Positions 1 through 11,936 are shown, counted from the stretch's first letter. The stretch: 64,000 nucleotides of DNA from Pestalotiopsis fici W106-1 (GCF_000516985.1 NW_006917102.1:838643-902642), one strand, 5' to 3'. Made by a program: numbers and translations. Notes: a model not told the origin generated them from the sequence alone.

Positions 1-2641
1 AGCCTCTGGCCCCGTGACAAAGACGGGCTCCAATGTGATAAAAAAAGTACCTCGAGATCCTCCACTTCCGGAAACGGTAGAAGTTCCTGGCCTCGGTCCG
101 GTCGTAAAAATAGTGACTGGTGCATCTTGTTGCAATGTAATTATCTCCTGTGCTGGCCGTGTACCAGAGGCAGATATAAATGAAGTGCCCGGTATCGGTC
201 CAAATTCCGTCGATGTGAGCGTAAGCGGTGGAGTGACAGTTACAAACACGGACGGCAAGTTGGTACCGCTGCCGAGAACCGTTGTTGTTCCAGGAGTTGG
301 CCCGGTACGAGTAATTGGAACGATAGTCTCAATAACAACAGGACCATTGGTACCGCTGGCCGGGAGAGTCGAAAATCCTTGTACAGGACCTGTAGTGATG
401 GAAGTGGCCGTAGAGCCAGCTATTGTGACGATTACTTCACCTTGGAATGTGCCGCTGGCGGCAATGGTTGCTATTACGACATGTTAGCTCGTGATCCTTA
501 AATCTCGTATATATATGGAGCTTGTTTTTCCAAAGGAACAACAAGACGTTGTGACCAAATTTTCTTTGGTGTGGGAAATAAAGACGTGGAACAATTTTCG
601 ATAAAATAGATCAAGGAAAAGGTCCACTTACATGTCCCTGCAATTGGTCCCGTGGTAGTTATGGTGAATGGGTTTGGTGCAATGGTCACAATAGCTTCTG
701 CCAAAAAGGTGCCGCTGGCAGGTCGAATAGAAGTTCCAGGAACGGGCTAATGTGATTCAAACATGTCAGCTTCTTTCGTCCTTTTCTATACACATGGAGG
801 ATATGGGAATAGTTGAATGCTGCTTGGTACTCACTCCATATACGGTGGATGTAATCGTTGCACCCGGTGTCGTGGTTATTATTTCTACCGCAGGTGATGT
901 TCCAGATCCAGGGATGATAGAAGTGCCAAGAACCGGGCCAGTAACAAACTGAGTGATTGTAGGGAAGGGAATGGTGACTACAACCGACGGGAGGATTGTG
1001 CCACTACCGGGAATTGTACTCGTGCCAGGAGTGTTACCGAAAACGGTGATTGGCACAATAGTCTCGATAATAGTACGTCCAGTGGTAGAAAAGCCGGCGA
1101 TTGGGCCAGTCGTCAAGCTCGTCGCAAAGGGTACCGGGGAGCTCGAGGATGATGTCCCGACAATGGTCCCGTTTTGACATTGGCCAGCTTCATACACAAT
1201 GATATCAATGCGTGTACAATTGACCGGACCAGAATTATCGACAAACGTGGCAAACACCTCACCATCACTTGTTTGACAAAAGCCGGCTCGTCCGTCAAAG
1301 AATGACTCGTTCCTCCAAGTCAGAATTCTGTTCTCAACGTCAAACGTTGTAGAGATCGACCCCCCGCGTGAGCCCACCAAGCTAATGTAGTCGACTCCGG
1401 GATTGACTCCGAGCGGGCCGTTGTCAGTCAACAGCTCCCCCTCGGACAAGTAAAACAGCACTGCGCTTGAGCAGGAGTCGGGGTGTTGAACAGTATCGTT
1501 GCTAAAGAAGCCACTCAAGTCATTGAGCGCGTCGGTTTCATTCTGGGATGATTGCCGCTTCCACTGATCCCTTGCCCATTCTTTGAAACTCCGCTTGACG
1601 GGAGGAGCGGTCGGAGCAGGTCCAACAGGTCCAATAGTCTCAACAAGACTGACCGAGACGGATATGGAGAGCAGTACTGATGATACCTGGGTGGCTGGTG
1701 CAGAACATGGTTAGTCTACTTTCGAAATGTATATAATACTTTAAACTCTTACCTATAACCGTTGTCGGTACCACGCTTATGGCAGTGGTAGTTGCAGTGA
1801 CGTCCGAGATGGAGATTGCGGTAGTACTGGATACAATAGTAATGTCGGATGTCTGAATGGCCGTTGTGCTCGAAACATCGGTGAGAATATTGGTGATTGT
1901 CACATCAGAGATGATGTTCGAGACGGAAACGGAAATTTGGATACTTGTGGAGACATCAATCTCGGTCGTAGCGTCAGTAACAGTTGCAATGTCGGTGGTA
2001 CCAGAGATGGAAATCGCCGTGGTTGTCGCAGTCAGATCCTCAGTAGCAGTTGAAACATCAGTGATATCAGAGATTGAGATTGCCGTGGTACTAGAAACCG
2101 CCGTTGTAGTTGCCGTGAATGTCAAGTCGTCTGTGGCTGTGGTCGTTGCCGTGAGATCATTCGTTGCCGTGGTAGTAGCAGTTAGATCATCAGTTGCCGT
2201 AGTAGTAGCAGTTAAATCATCCGTAGCCGTAGTTGTTGCTGTGAGATCATTAGTCGCCGTAGTGGTGGCCGTTAAATCCTCAGTAGCAGTGGTAGTTGCG
2301 GTTAGATCTCTCGTGGTCGAGAAATCCTCAGTTACTGTATCAGTAATGTCCGATGTGACAGTATCCGAAGCTGTAACCGTAGAATCATCCGTCATTGTAA
2401 CAACACCCTCAATGGTTGACGGTGTGGTTGTTGAGGAGATGATTCTTGAAGATGTGATGGTTGACTCTCTCAAAGACGTACTAGTAGGCCCATAGTAGGG
2501 GTAGGAAGATGCAATAATCATGCTTGTTCTCACATAGGTACGGCAAATAGATTCGCCTTCATGCAAGTTTGCATGCCTCCCGAATTTCCTACCATGGCAA
2601 CCTCCAACGACAAGCGCTAGAAGCACCTTTGGCAACAACAT
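1..2641 (-). CDS. Secreted Ser/Thr-rich repeat protein, adhesin-like (3' partial)
   Basis: The protein is cut by the left edge. Exons that keep frame are 1753-2641, 835-1694, 632-746 and <1-470. The first exon starts with a hydrophobic signal-like segment (MLLPKVLLALVVGG) and then becomes almost pure Thr/Ser/Ala/Val, including a 10-residue tandem repeat. Exon 2 carries a compact region of roughly 120 residues (about 1140-1560) with several Cys and Trp and N-glycosylation sites; it resembles globular domains of fungal cell-wall proteins, perhaps DUF7908, but I am not certain. The C-terminal part repeats a motif of the type TGPxxGTSTxxxSGT about every 25-35 residues, like flocculin repeats. I infer a heavily O-mannosylated surface or wall protein. 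A GPI signal, if present, lies beyond position 1. Confidence 0.7.
2110..2320 (-). repeat. 30-bp coding tandem repeat (DLTATTTAT[E/N/D])
   Basis: About seven copies of a 30-bp unit lie in exon 1 of the adhesin-like gene, each coding for DLTATTTAT plus E, N or D. The last copy is degenerate (DLTFTATTTA). Unit length is a multiple of three, so copy changes keep the frame. Synonymous positions differ between copies, so the array is not brand new. Confidence 0.85.
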
Positions 2642-5240
2642 GGTGAAGATGTTTGATGATGCCAGACGTTCTTTGTTGCATCCAAAATAAAAAAGAGTGT
2701 ATAAGAATGAGTGTAATGAGTAATGTCTAGATATCCGGCTCCATGGATCCTTCTCAGAAAAATGACCGTCACCCAGCGACTATTATATCGAGTATTCTCT
2801 AGTCAGCCTTGTAGTCGCCCTGCCTCCAAGTGCCATCCATTCGCCTGTTACTATTCTCAACTTCTTTACTTGAAACCATATTCTTGTCATATGTGAGACC
2901 AATGCTCTTGCCCTACGGAGGTGGCTCCGCATGAATCCGCAACAACGACTATTTCTATGATGCCGAGCCAGGCCAAGACAATGCAGATGATCGGATCACG
3001 GGAGGGCTGTGATTTACATCTGAATGTCTTGGTTCACCTTAGCCCTACACCAGCCCTGTGACAGCCCATCAGATAAAGCCCTTTCAGGCACACGGAGTTC
3101 GGCCAACTTTAAATTTTCCCACCTTGTGGAGATGCTTAGCTGATATGCTGCAATGCTCGATGCTTAATTCAGCCTTATCGCAAGTCCGAGTTGAGTGTCC
3201 ATTTTGAAAGATCTTTTCATGTAGAACCCAACACTGAGTTCTTCCCTTGTGGGAAAAAGTGACAGGAATACGTCTGCAAATCACAAGGCATTGTGATAGC
3301 TTGGTTGTCAAGGCAGATTCTGTGCGAAATGAGCATCCCTGGCCCGGAATTTTCTCCATGTCTCAGACGACTCAGTTGACAGGGCTTGGCAAGTCGTCGC
3401 TTACTATGGAATTAAGAATGGATCAACCCGTCTTGGCACTTGGCATTTCCGTGCATCTGCCGGAGGCTGATCGAACATGGGATCGATCAAGCCATGGGAA
3501 AGTGGGAAAAGTCGATGGAGAAGCGGAAAGGTCCATGTTTCATTTTTGAGCATTATCTCTACCAAGAATGCCGCGGCTGCCTGGGCCTCTTTACAATTGA
3601 ATCTTCCTTCTTGTCGACCTGCAGCCATGAGCTATTGTAATGCAATCCAAAAATCCCAAGGTACCTTGGCTAGCAAGCTGCATCTACGACTGGTGCTGGC
3701 GCAACGCTTTCCGCGTGGTATACTTATTATGCAGCCAACTATACCTGTCCCATCAATGTACATCTTTATCTTTTTTGCGACTGCCAAGACGCTACAGGTA
3801 CTATCGAGAGTGAAGATCGATTGTCTTGTGCACACGTGCCTGGCTAAAGCTGAGCCAGCACAACTGCATTCGGTCAAGTCTGCCTGGATACTAGGGTGAA
3901 AGTTACCGTCTGAACAGAAACAGAGATCGGGCGTCTCAGATCTGGCATCGCACCACACTATGCAATCGTTTTCTTGCGGATCAAGACAGTATATCTTTCC
4001 TTGTTTCGCAGTACCATCATGAGCGTCTAGTCGAGTCATGCATCCCGACTTTGAACGCTCGCTAGTGGCCTGTCTTGTTTGATCAATATCAGTAATCTTA
4101 CATATCATCAAGTGGTCAAGTGAGGTCTATTCTAATTCTTCTTAACAATGCAGACGTCGTACGAGCCTTCACATAAAGGATATCCTGATACCGAGATGAC
4201 CTTGACTGAGCCGCGCTAATGCCAACGTTTCACAGAGACGCGTTGCGGACAGAGCGGTTCCTCGGTCATGCGGGCAAAGCAAGAGTCGCCAAGATATACC
4301 TGCACATTACTGAACTTGGACCTGATATAACATGTTTCGAGTCGCGACACAAGATATACAAAAGTCCTAGACAAAGTAACCGTCTTTGTTGCACTGGCAG
4401 ATTCGGCTGAGCCGAGGAATCGGCTATGCAAATCAAATGGGTATATCCCGATACTTGCCGTCTGGTCCGTCTGCCGTGAATTTCTTGAGCTTTCCAAGAA
4501 TGAATTGGCACGTTGATGTTGCTTCTTATCTCCTTCGAGTGGGAGAGGCCAATCTCCAGAGCATCCTCATTTCTTTTTCTCGGTACATGCCGAACTCGTT
4601 GATGTCATCGAATGGTCTTTGATCACTAGAGGTCTTGGAGGGCGTCCTTACCTATCCCGTGTGATCGAATCTACGACATAACGGCTTGATAATCCAAGGC
4701 GCAGCAATCCTCACCACCCACTCGTCTCACGACTCGGCATATATTAAATAGCATTATATGACTTGGCCTTGGCCATGGCCAAGCTCCTCGTATGTGACAT
4801 GATCCTCAGTCTTGACCTCTTTACAGGCATCGAGAAAAATGTTTGACAAGATTTCAGCTGAGATGAATCGGCTTTCATTTGAGATTACCTTTACCGATGC
4901 CCATTCCCCCTCCGAATAGACAAAGCTTTGGCTGCGCCGCGTTCCAGCAGCATGATTCGTTTGTACTCGGACAACACATACTGCCCTAATCGGGTGGGCC
5001 AACCTAAGTGTCACTAGCCCTGTTAATGCCTGGCTGCGCCGCAACAATGTTGCTTATAAGTTGGATTTGTTGAGATTTTGTTTCTTGGAAAAGAAAAAGA
5101 GTAAGAAAAAGGAAAAAAGGGAAAGCTGAAGAAAGAAAAGAAAATCATCTCAATTTGCCCTCTCAGCGCGATCTCTGCAACGACGACCCCTGCTAAGCCA
5201 ACCTCGCAGCTCAGTTTACGACGGGCCCTTGAAATCTAAG
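2642..5240. other. Long intergenic stretch without a convincing gene
   Basis: Between the adhesin-like gene and the methyltransferase I see no gene I can support. A minus-strand frame at 3632-4111 is cysteine-rich. Another at 4754-5047 has a protein-like tail (FLDACKEVKTEDHVTYEEL). Neither has a recognisable domain, and both may be relics. The final 150 bp before the methyltransferase are purine-rich (AAAGAAAAAGAGTAAG), as expected for a 5' leader. Confidence 0.5.
3632..4111 (-). CDS. Cysteine-rich hypothetical ORF, doubtful
   Basis: An open frame of 159 codons from an ATG at 4111. The middle holds a Cys-dense stretch (CFCSDG, ECSCAG) like those in small secreted fungal proteins. No signal peptide is visible at its start, and I see no good donor or acceptor that would add one. 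It could be a decayed or misframed exon. I do not recognise it and give it little weight. Confidence 0.2.
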   Translation of the reverse strand: MMICKITDIDQTRQATSERSKSGCMTRLDAHDGTAKQGKIYCLDPQENDCIVWCDARSETPDLCFCSDGNFHPSIQADLTECSCAGSALARHVCTRQSIFTLDSTCSVLAVAKKIKMYIDGTGIVGCIISIPRGKRCASTSRRCSLLAKVPWDFWIALQ

Positions 5241-6092
5241 ATGGCTTCGCACCAGCACCCGAACCTTCCCCTCCCCGACTATTTCTCAAAGTTTGCCGGC
5301 ATCTACGTTCGACAGACGGGTCAATCAACACTCAACATTCTTGCTGATGTCATCACCGAACATGTCCAGACATCTGTACTCCCCATCAGCGCTGACTCGG
5401 TGGTTCACGACACTGCGTCGGGGCCAGGCATCGGCGCTGTGGCGCTAGTCGCGCGCTTACCCAGGAACCAGCTGCCGAGGGAGATGCTGGTCTCAGACAA
5501 CAATGCGATGATGGTGTCAGCGGCGCAGGAGTCACTACAAGCCTCGGCGCTCCCCCACGTGGAGTGCCGGGAGCTCGACGCCCAGCTGCTTCAGTCGGTG
5601 CCAGATAACCACTTTACGCACTCCATCAACAACTTTAGCATTTTTACCTTTACGCGCCCAGCCCATGCTGTCCGCGAGACCTACCGCACCCTGCGCCCCG
5701 GCGGCCTCGCCGTAATTACTTGCTGGCGTCGCTTTGCGCCCATGTTTATTGTGCACGCCGCCCAGAAAAAGATTCGCCCCGACTTGCCGCTCATGCCAAC
5801 GCCGGGCCCAGAGTTTTTCGAGGAGGGCGTCTTGCAACAGGTAGTCGAAGAAGGGGGGTTCGCCAAGGACAATATTACAGTCGTCGAGAAGGCGCTGCTT
5901 GTCTCGGACGGGGAGAATGTAGCTGGGCTTACTGCGCTCATGTCTGGTCCCATGATGAGCAAGGCGCGGGAGGGGTATACGGAGGATGAGGAAGCCAGGT
6001 GGGCCGAGTCTATCGGCCAATCTGTCAAGGAAGAGGTCGATCAATTTGGTGGTATCCGGTTCGAGGCCTATGTTCTGTTGGCTACCAAGTAA
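5241..6092 (+). CDS. Class I SAM-dependent methyltransferase
   Basis: A single-exon protein of 283 residues. The start is the ATG at 5241 (MASHQHPNLP); the frame is open a little further upstream but only with a TTG. Motif I is at residues 54-66 (VVHDTASGPGIG) and gives the SAM-binding loop. An acidic strand end (SDNN) and a motif II/III-like segment (RTLRPGGLAVITCW) follow in the usual order for the Methyltransf_11/25 group. The family transfers a methyl group from S-adenosylmethionine to small molecules; the substrate cannot be told from sequence. It has no signal peptide or membrane segment, so it is probably cytosolic. It sits alone between two intergenic stretches and next to lipoyl synthase, with no clear functional link. 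Confidence 0.85.
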   Translation: MASHQHPNLPLPDYFSKFAGIYVRQTGQSTLNILADVITEHVQTSVLPISADSVVHDTASGPGIGAVALVARLPRNQLPREMLVSDNNAMMVSAAQESLQASALPHVECRELDAQLLQSVPDNHFTHSINNFSIFTFTRPAHAVRETYRTLRPGGLAVITCWRRFAPMFIVHAAQKKIRPDLPLMPTPGPEFFEEGVLQQVVEEGGFAKDNITVVEKALLVSDGENVAGLTALMSGPMMSKAREGYTEDEEARWAESIGQSVKEEVDQFGGIRFEAYVLLATK

Positions 6093-7000
6093 ATGCAGCG
6101 TCGTGCATTTGTTCTTATTTCTTGGTGAGTTGTATCAATGCGAAAAATCCAATACGGCCCCTTCCACGGTGCCTTGGTGGCATGAGACAATTCGACAATC
6201 ATGCTCACTCCTGGGCAAAGAATTTGTCGTCGTCGAGTATTCAAGCCTATGCTACTGTCATGTCATTTCTAGAAGCACTCGAGAGTCGAATAAAATATTT
6301 CGATATTGGTGGACAAACACGGTCCGGAATATGAAATGTCACGTATTTGGGACGACCTTGTTGAAAACGGAAGCGTCGACCAAGCCATCTGCCACTGAGG
6401 GTTGGCATGTTCCGTGTATTCCATTTCTCAATGGGGATCTTGAAGAGCACGTGAAAAGGCCTGCAGATGTTCATGTGCATACTCTAGAAACAGCCGCCCC
6501 GAAAGCACTGCTTCTCTGTGCCATTTCTGAACAGTGTCTGTGACTTTGAGAGACTACTAAAATAGCTACAGTGGCTGAGCCTTAGGGGTATCGTGGGAAT
6601 CAAAAAAACCACCACAAGATCAACAGGTTTTAAACAACAGCAGGGAATCATGTTTCTGTCCTTGTTTCGGACGACGCGCCCGACTATTCTGCTGTTCTGG
6701 GTACGTACCGGGCCCGAGACTACGGAATAGCTCCCGTCCGGCCACCTGGTGAAGGCCCGGCAAATTCCGCCCCAACCCGAGTCGCCCCAAAAATTTGAAT
6801 GGGGCCAATGGCGATCACTGATCTCGTAATCGAAATCTTGCAGGGACTCCCGCAAGCTTCAACCTAATCTTTTCCCTTTGCCTTGAACTTGTGAATCTGC
6901 CGCCAAACGGGGTGAAGAAACACGGTCGACAACAACGAGTCCTCTGGTTGTTCCTGCTTCGCTTCTTCTTCTCCTTCTTTGGCGTCTATCGAGTCCAGAA
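6093..7000. other. Intergenic region upstream of lipoyl synthase
   Basis: Nothing gene-like is supported here. The last 60 bp before the lipoyl synthase start are pyrimidine-rich (TTCTTCTTCTCCTTCTTT), a common feature of fungal core promoters and leaders of constitutively expressed genes. Confidence 0.4.
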
Positions 7001-8245
7001 ATGGCGTCTGCGCCGACCCTTCAGCGCATCCGCGCCCCTCTGCAGCGGGCTGCTGGCGCATCTTTTACTGCGGCGAGGACCTACGCCACCGTACCAGACA
7101 CCCCATCGCCAGCCACTGCCAACCCGGCCACCACTCCTGCGAGACGCCCGACCTACTTCAAAAACACGACCGTGGCTTCGCTCGACGACTTTATTGCCTC
7201 GCGCGACTCTGCCCTGCCCGCCACCGAAGCCTACACCCTGCGCACCGCCGAAGTCGGCCCCGCCTCAAACAGGAGGACCATTACACGTCTGCCCGAGTGG
7301 CTCAAGACGCCCATTCCCGCTGGCAACCAGAACTACAAGAAGATCAAGTCGGACCTGCGTGGACTCGGCCTGCACACCGTCTGCGAGGAGGCCCGGTGTC
7401 CCAACATCTCCGACTGCTGGGGTGGCGACAACAAGAATGCGGCCACGGCCACCATCATGCTCATGGGCGACACGTGCACACGCGGATGCCGCTTCTGCAG
7501 TGTAAAGACGAACCGAAAGCCGGCGCCGCTCGACCCGCACGAGCCCGAACACACCGCCGAGGCATTGGCCCGATGGGGACTGGGATACGTCGTGCTCACG
7601 AGCGTCGACCGTGACGATTTGGCCGACGGTGGTGCTCGCCACTTTGCCGAGACCATTAGCAAGATCAAGCAAAAGAAGCCCGGCCTGCTCGTAGAGGCCC
7701 TGACGGGAGATTTCCGAGGTGACCTGGACATGGTCAAGATTGTCGCCGACAGTGGCCTGGATGTCTATGCACACAATGTCGAGACCGTCGAGGGTCTTAC
7801 CCCCTACGTGCGTGATCGGCGAGCAACTTTCAGGCAGAGTCTCAAGGTCCTCAACCACGTCAAGGATGTGAGAGGCGACGAGGGCATCATTACAAAGACT
7901 AGTATAATGCTGGGACTGGGCGAGCAGGAGGAAGAGGTTACGGATGCATTGAGGGAGCTGCGCAAGGCACGCGTCGATGTGGTCACCTTTGGTCAGTACA
8001 TGCGACCCACAAAGCGCCACCTCAAGGTGGAAAAGTACGTGACGCCAGACGAATTTGAAATGTGGCGCCAGCGCGCCCTCGACATGGGCTTCCTCTACGT
8101 TGCTAGTGGACCTCTGGTACGGAGCAGTTACAAGGCTGGTGAGGCGTTTATCGAAAACGTTCTCAAGAAGCGTGCTGGAGAAAAGGTGGCTACTGCTGCA
8201 GAGAGCAAGTTGGGTGAGACAGTGGTCATTGAGCCGCAACTTTAA
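7001..8245 (+). CDS. LIP5: Lipoyl synthase, mitochondrial
   Basis: An intronless protein of 414 residues. It is the radical-SAM enzyme that inserts two sulfurs into octanoyl groups on lipoyl domains (pyruvate and 2-oxoglutarate dehydrogenases, glycine cleavage H protein). The auxiliary-cluster motif CxxxxCxxxxxC is at C128, C133 and C139 ([12 protein letters not shown]). The radical-SAM motif CxxxCxxC is at C159, C163 and C166 (CTRGCRFC). The conserved C-terminal RSSY, whose Ser ligates the auxiliary cluster, is present ([12 protein letters not shown]). The first 30 or so residues are rich in Arg, Ala and Ser without acidic residues, as in a mitochondrial presequence. Length and motif spacing are normal for the family, so the enzyme should be active. 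It is a housekeeping gene and a good anchor for phylogenetic placement. Confidence 0.97.
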   Translation: MASAPTLQRIRAPLQRAAGASFTAARTYATVPDTPSPATANPATTPARRPTYFKNTTVASLDDFIASRDSALPATEAYTLRTAEVGPASNRRTITRLPEWLKTPIPAGNQNYKKIKSDLRGLGLHTVCEEARCPNISDCWGGDNKNAATATIMLMGDTCTRGCRFCSVKTNRKPAPLDPHEPEHTAEALARWGLGYVVLTSVDRDDLADGGARHFAETISKIKQKKPGLLVEALTGDFRGDLDMVKIVADSGLDVYAHNVETVEGLTPYVRDRRATFRQSLKVLNHVKDVRGDEGIITKTSIMLGLGEQEEEVTDALRELRKARVDVVTFGQYMRPTKRHLKVEKYVTPDEFEMWRQRALDMGFLYVASGPLVRSSYKAGEAFIENVLKKRAGEKVATAAESKLGETVVIEPQL

Positions 8246-8645
8246 GTCAAAACAAACATTCTATCATGACATTGGGGGAATAAATTAGGCACATTCAACA
8301 CTGTATAATGATCAATGGTGGTTAGCATTGGGAATTGGCGTTTATAGACTGGACGGCTTGGGTATCAATGATGGGCAACAAATGCCATGCCGATATTCTC
8401 AACGAAATATGTACATCATCAAGAAATCAATGGAATACCCGCTGTACGTTGGACTTTGAATACGGCCAATAACGGATAAAACTGGCAGATTGAGATTGGG
8501 ATGCTGACACGGCACGAAAAGTTTCATTTCTGAAATATATAATGCTTGCCTCCTTGCATATATCGCTAGGAGGAATACAGACCGCCAAAAAGGCCGGCAA
8601 TCTTCTTCGTAACTTATCTGCTGTCTCGGGAAAGACGATGTATGC

Positions 8646-10430
8646 CTACTCAAAATCAGATCTCCAAAATTTGCTGTCCCTGAAGCTTATCTCCACATCC
8701 GGTGTGAAAGATCTTGCTACTGAAGAGTCCACCATTAATCTTGTCAGCGTCCCCTCCTTCGGTAATCCAACGTTTATTATGTTGATCCTTGTGATTCTCC
8801 TCAAAATATATCTTCCAAGTCTGAACTTGATACGACTCATGCGTGCTTCCAGACTGTCATAATCTACTAGATTCTCTTTGTCCACTGCCCTTCTCGAGGG
8901 CACCTCTGCTGTTGCACAAGCCAACCTTCTTAGCTGGATGATCAAAACTCAGGTCATCCCCGCGTTTCGTGAGAGCTGCGGATGATGCGGACGACGGTGG
9001 AGGACTTTGCACCATGACGTCTAACGGCGTTGCTAGAGCCGCAGCGCTCTTCACACAAAGTCCCGGAGGAGTTTCCTTGCAGTTTCCGCAGATTGGACTG
9101 CCGGCAGTGTCCACAGGTCTAAAGAGCAAATGCTTCTTGTCAAGCATGCTTGGGCGTCTGTCCAACTTTTGCCTCGCGGCTCATTCGAAAAGTCTCCCGC
9201 TCAATGTCTACAATAGAATCATGCACTTGTTCTTTTTAAGAGGTCTTCGACCAGATACCGCACTGTATCAGAACGTTTGCAAACTGGAGGTTCAACCCCT
9301 GGTCTCTATGAGAGTCTTCCAGACTCCATTGCTCTCTCGATACTCGTCCGTCGTATCGAAATGGTGTGGTTAGATCGGTCATGCTCTGCAAGGCGACATC
9401 GAGAATGTCCAGAAGGTAGACGCCTGCATCCTCATTGCCATTGGCATCATGTGAATCCACGTCTCGGGGCGGGTTGAATATGTCAATGACACAGTTTACC
9501 CTTGGCGATCGCCAGGCATTAACTTGATGCCCTTTGGCACGCCAGGCGTAGAAATGACATTTCTCCGCGTCTAGGAGTGCATTTTCGATTTCTGTGTAGT
9601 CTATGGGGAAAGTCTTCCACGGATTCTGGCTTGATCTTTTTTAGGTAAGCAACGGAAGATATGTGATTTGTTGTGAGAGGTTCTTCCATGCCGTCATTTT
9701 TCTATGCCGGCGAGTGATATTCCTTTCTCAAAGGCATTCCTAGAGTTTTGCAATATTGGTGAAGCTCTTCTTCGACCCCTTTGGATCTATCATGGGATTC
9801 ATGATGTTCATGCCCTTGGCATGAGCAGTGACTCTGGTCTTTGTCCCATGTTGCTGAAATGGATTCATTGTTCCACAACTCTGAGCAGGTGTTGTTGTAT
9901 CTTCTCATTCCTCGCGATCAGGAACGGTGGCCTGTCGCTTTATGGAATCGGTGGCTTCCCAGGTTAGACGGCGGGTACAAGCCTGTAATATTGATATTGG
10001 AGCCTTGACTGGGTACAGAAAGTTTTCAACTTTTTCATAGGACTCAGCCGGCATACATTCGATCCTCTTGGAAGGATCAGCGTCAAGCTCTTGTATCACT
10101 TGCAGGTAGTAGCCATAGACTACCAAATATGCAATGACCGTTTTGCCCGAACCAGCATCGTTTGCCATGAGCGATGTGAGACACCAGTCACCATATGGGT
10201 AAGATGATAGTATGAGAGCAGCATGTATCTATATAATGCCAATGGCTTGGAGGAGCTTGACGATCTGGTCTGGGAAGGACCCAAATCCTCCTTGGGCTTT
10301 GCCGTATAAACGTACGGCCTCGAGGATATCCGGAGTAGGGAAGGGTAGGTCGCTGATGCCAGCTATTGTGTTCCATCCTATTTTCTTTCCGTAGTCAAGG
10401 ATAGCTTGCGGGTTATTGCGGAGGTCCGGT
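8646..10430 (-). pseudogene. Decayed SNF2-like (SF2 helicase) gene
   Basis: Reading the minus strand from about 10425 to 9905, one frame stays coherent except for a single TAG. It contains SLMANDAGSGKTVIAYLVVY, which aligns with helicase motif I of SNF2-type ATPases (consensus A-D-D-x-G-x-G-K-T). Before it lies a typical linker with DLPFPTPDILEAVRLYGKAQ. Further fragments in shifting frames follow at 9700-9236 and 8646-9165, the last with a CxxC (ICGNCKETPPGLC). Multiple stops and frame changes show that it no longer encodes a full protein. The family remodels chromatin or unwinds nucleic acid using ATP. The gene lies directly downstream of a broken copy of the local paralogue family, in the same direction. 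The identification rests mainly on motif I. Confidence 0.55.
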
Positions 10431-10652
10431 ATATGACGCTATTGGTGGGGGGTTCGTCGGGCTGGATTTGGACGAGGTAGTGGACCACGTCCTCTGCCAT
10501 GGCTTAGATCGGAAGCCTTATGGAATCTAGGTCGAGCAAAGCACAGTCAAAGCCTCCTGATTGGATCTTGAGTCTGCTGACATCCGCGGTAATCAGCTAG
10601 TACAGGAATGTGTGCGTGTGGTGATGTAAGGAGGTGTGCCGTGTATACTTAC

Positions 10653-11600
10653 CATAGATATTCATGTCCAGGCTGGTCTGCGGTAGGCGCACGCTTCATG
10701 TCAGTACTAAGTAGAAACCTTGGGTTCTGTCTTCTGGTGCTTGAATGGTCTCGATCCAGAACCCTGGCTGGGTTTTTCGCCTACACGGCTGTTGTGGTGT
10801 ACATCTGAGGTCTTTCTCTTCATCGGGCTCGCAGCTGAATTTGTCTTGCCCATGGCTTCCTTCGTCTGACTGGTCCGGGTCTCGATCTGGAGCTTATATT
10901 GATCGACGATCTAGGGCTTGTTCACTTGGAAGTTTCCGACGATGAATCTGATGAGGTACTGCTTCTTGGTGTCTCTGAAAATGACTTGGATCCATCTGCC
11001 CCGACGTCAACCTCGGTCATCCACGGAGACCAGCATTGGAATTCTCTGGGCAAGATGCGGAAGTTGTCCCGAAATATACCTCCAGTGTTTTACTGGTAGG
11101 ATCCGGTGATGCTGCGAAGGGTCTCCTCCTCGTCATTCGTGACGTCCAGAAGGACACACTCCTGACGACCATGGTCATGGTTCAGGGGATGGTTCAATGC
11201 CCAATGGACTTGCTGCTTGTATTCCTTGGGTCTTTCGGAGCCCCACTTGAAATCGTACATGAGATCCTCCATGCGCGACACAAACTGTGAAGGGATGGCA
11301 GCTTTCACTCCGACCATTGAACTCCAACAAGGGAATTCGACGCCTAGTTGTCCTCCACGAGTTGTTCCAAAGCCCAGCGGGCCCGATCTTTTGTCTGTTC
11401 GTGCCTGAACGCCTGATGTCTCCGATGCCGCATGAGCTTGTTGAGGTACTCTTCGAATTGGGAGGGGATGGCTGCCATGACTCCTCTCTGTCCCATTCCC
11501 CGGGGGATCTCAATTCTACCTCGCACGATTCCACTCTGCTGAGTCCTAGGTCGTGGACATTAGCATCCCGACAAGCTAAATCCATGCGATGAGATGGGAT
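10653..11600 (-). pseudogene. Broken copy 1 of the local A[IV]PS paralogue family
   Basis: Segments in several minus-strand frames match the intact paralogue at 13747-15153. There are two AAIPSQF boxes (near 11480 and 11300), a CVLLDVTNDEEETL box, VIFRDTKKQYLIRF, the linker SPMKRKTSDVHH, PFKHQKTEPKV, and SLDMNIYG. The last ends at a good donor (G|GTAAGT at 10652). They appear in the right order but are joined only through stops and frame shifts, for example a TAG after LVEDN. The A[IV]PS box occurs twice in a row, so a partial internal duplication or recombination may have occurred. The function of the family is unknown. This copy is the outermost and most decayed of the array. Confidence 0.7.
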
Positions 11601-11909
11601 GGGGCAAATGTAAGCATGAAATTGGTTGATGGAACACAGGCTGTTTGAACTCTGCGTCTGCGAGTGTACTTAACCCACCATTATATTGACCTTGCGATCG
11701 GAAAGAGTGTAGTCAGTTTACTGTAGTCTCTCAATTTTTGTTGTGACGCAGCGCTGTATCTCCTCAAATTCTTGAAATAGCGTTGTATTCATGACTGGCG
11801 ACCAGAAAGCTTAATGGAAGACATAGGCAATTTTCTCAAGGTATTGCTGACAAAGTGTTTAATTGAATTCGATATAAATTAGAATGGGATGGAAAATTGA
11901 CCCATCAAC

Positions 11910-11936
11910 GGGGGAACCCTCGTGCCAAGTTCCCCC
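11910..11936. repeat. Perfect 8-bp inverted repeat (GGGGGAAC / GTTCCCCC)
   Basis: The arms at 11910-11917 and 11929-11936 are exact reverse complements around an 11-base loop. The element lies about 310 bp upstream of broken copy 1. It recalls the C5/G5 inverted repeat upstream of copies 2 and 3 but has a different arm sequence and orientation. Confidence 0.6.

Noticed and set aside
2110..2320. Regular 30-bp repeats as a CRISPR-like array
   Set aside because: The units are contiguous without spacers, lie in a coding exon and the genome is eukaryotic.
1857..2495. A 212-codon plus-strand frame rich in Val and Ala
   Set aside because: It is the antisense of the Thr/Ser-rich repeat exon; the repeat keeps the opposite strand open. 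The sense frame has a signal peptide and fits the splice model.
7265..8239. A 324-codon minus-strand frame opposite lipoyl synthase
   Set aside because: It is antisense to a gene with all catalytic motifs and has no recognisable domain.
9290..9310. GGTTCAACCCC resembling a tRNA T-arm
   Set aside because: No matching anticodon or acceptor stem around it, and it lies within the helicase-like relic.
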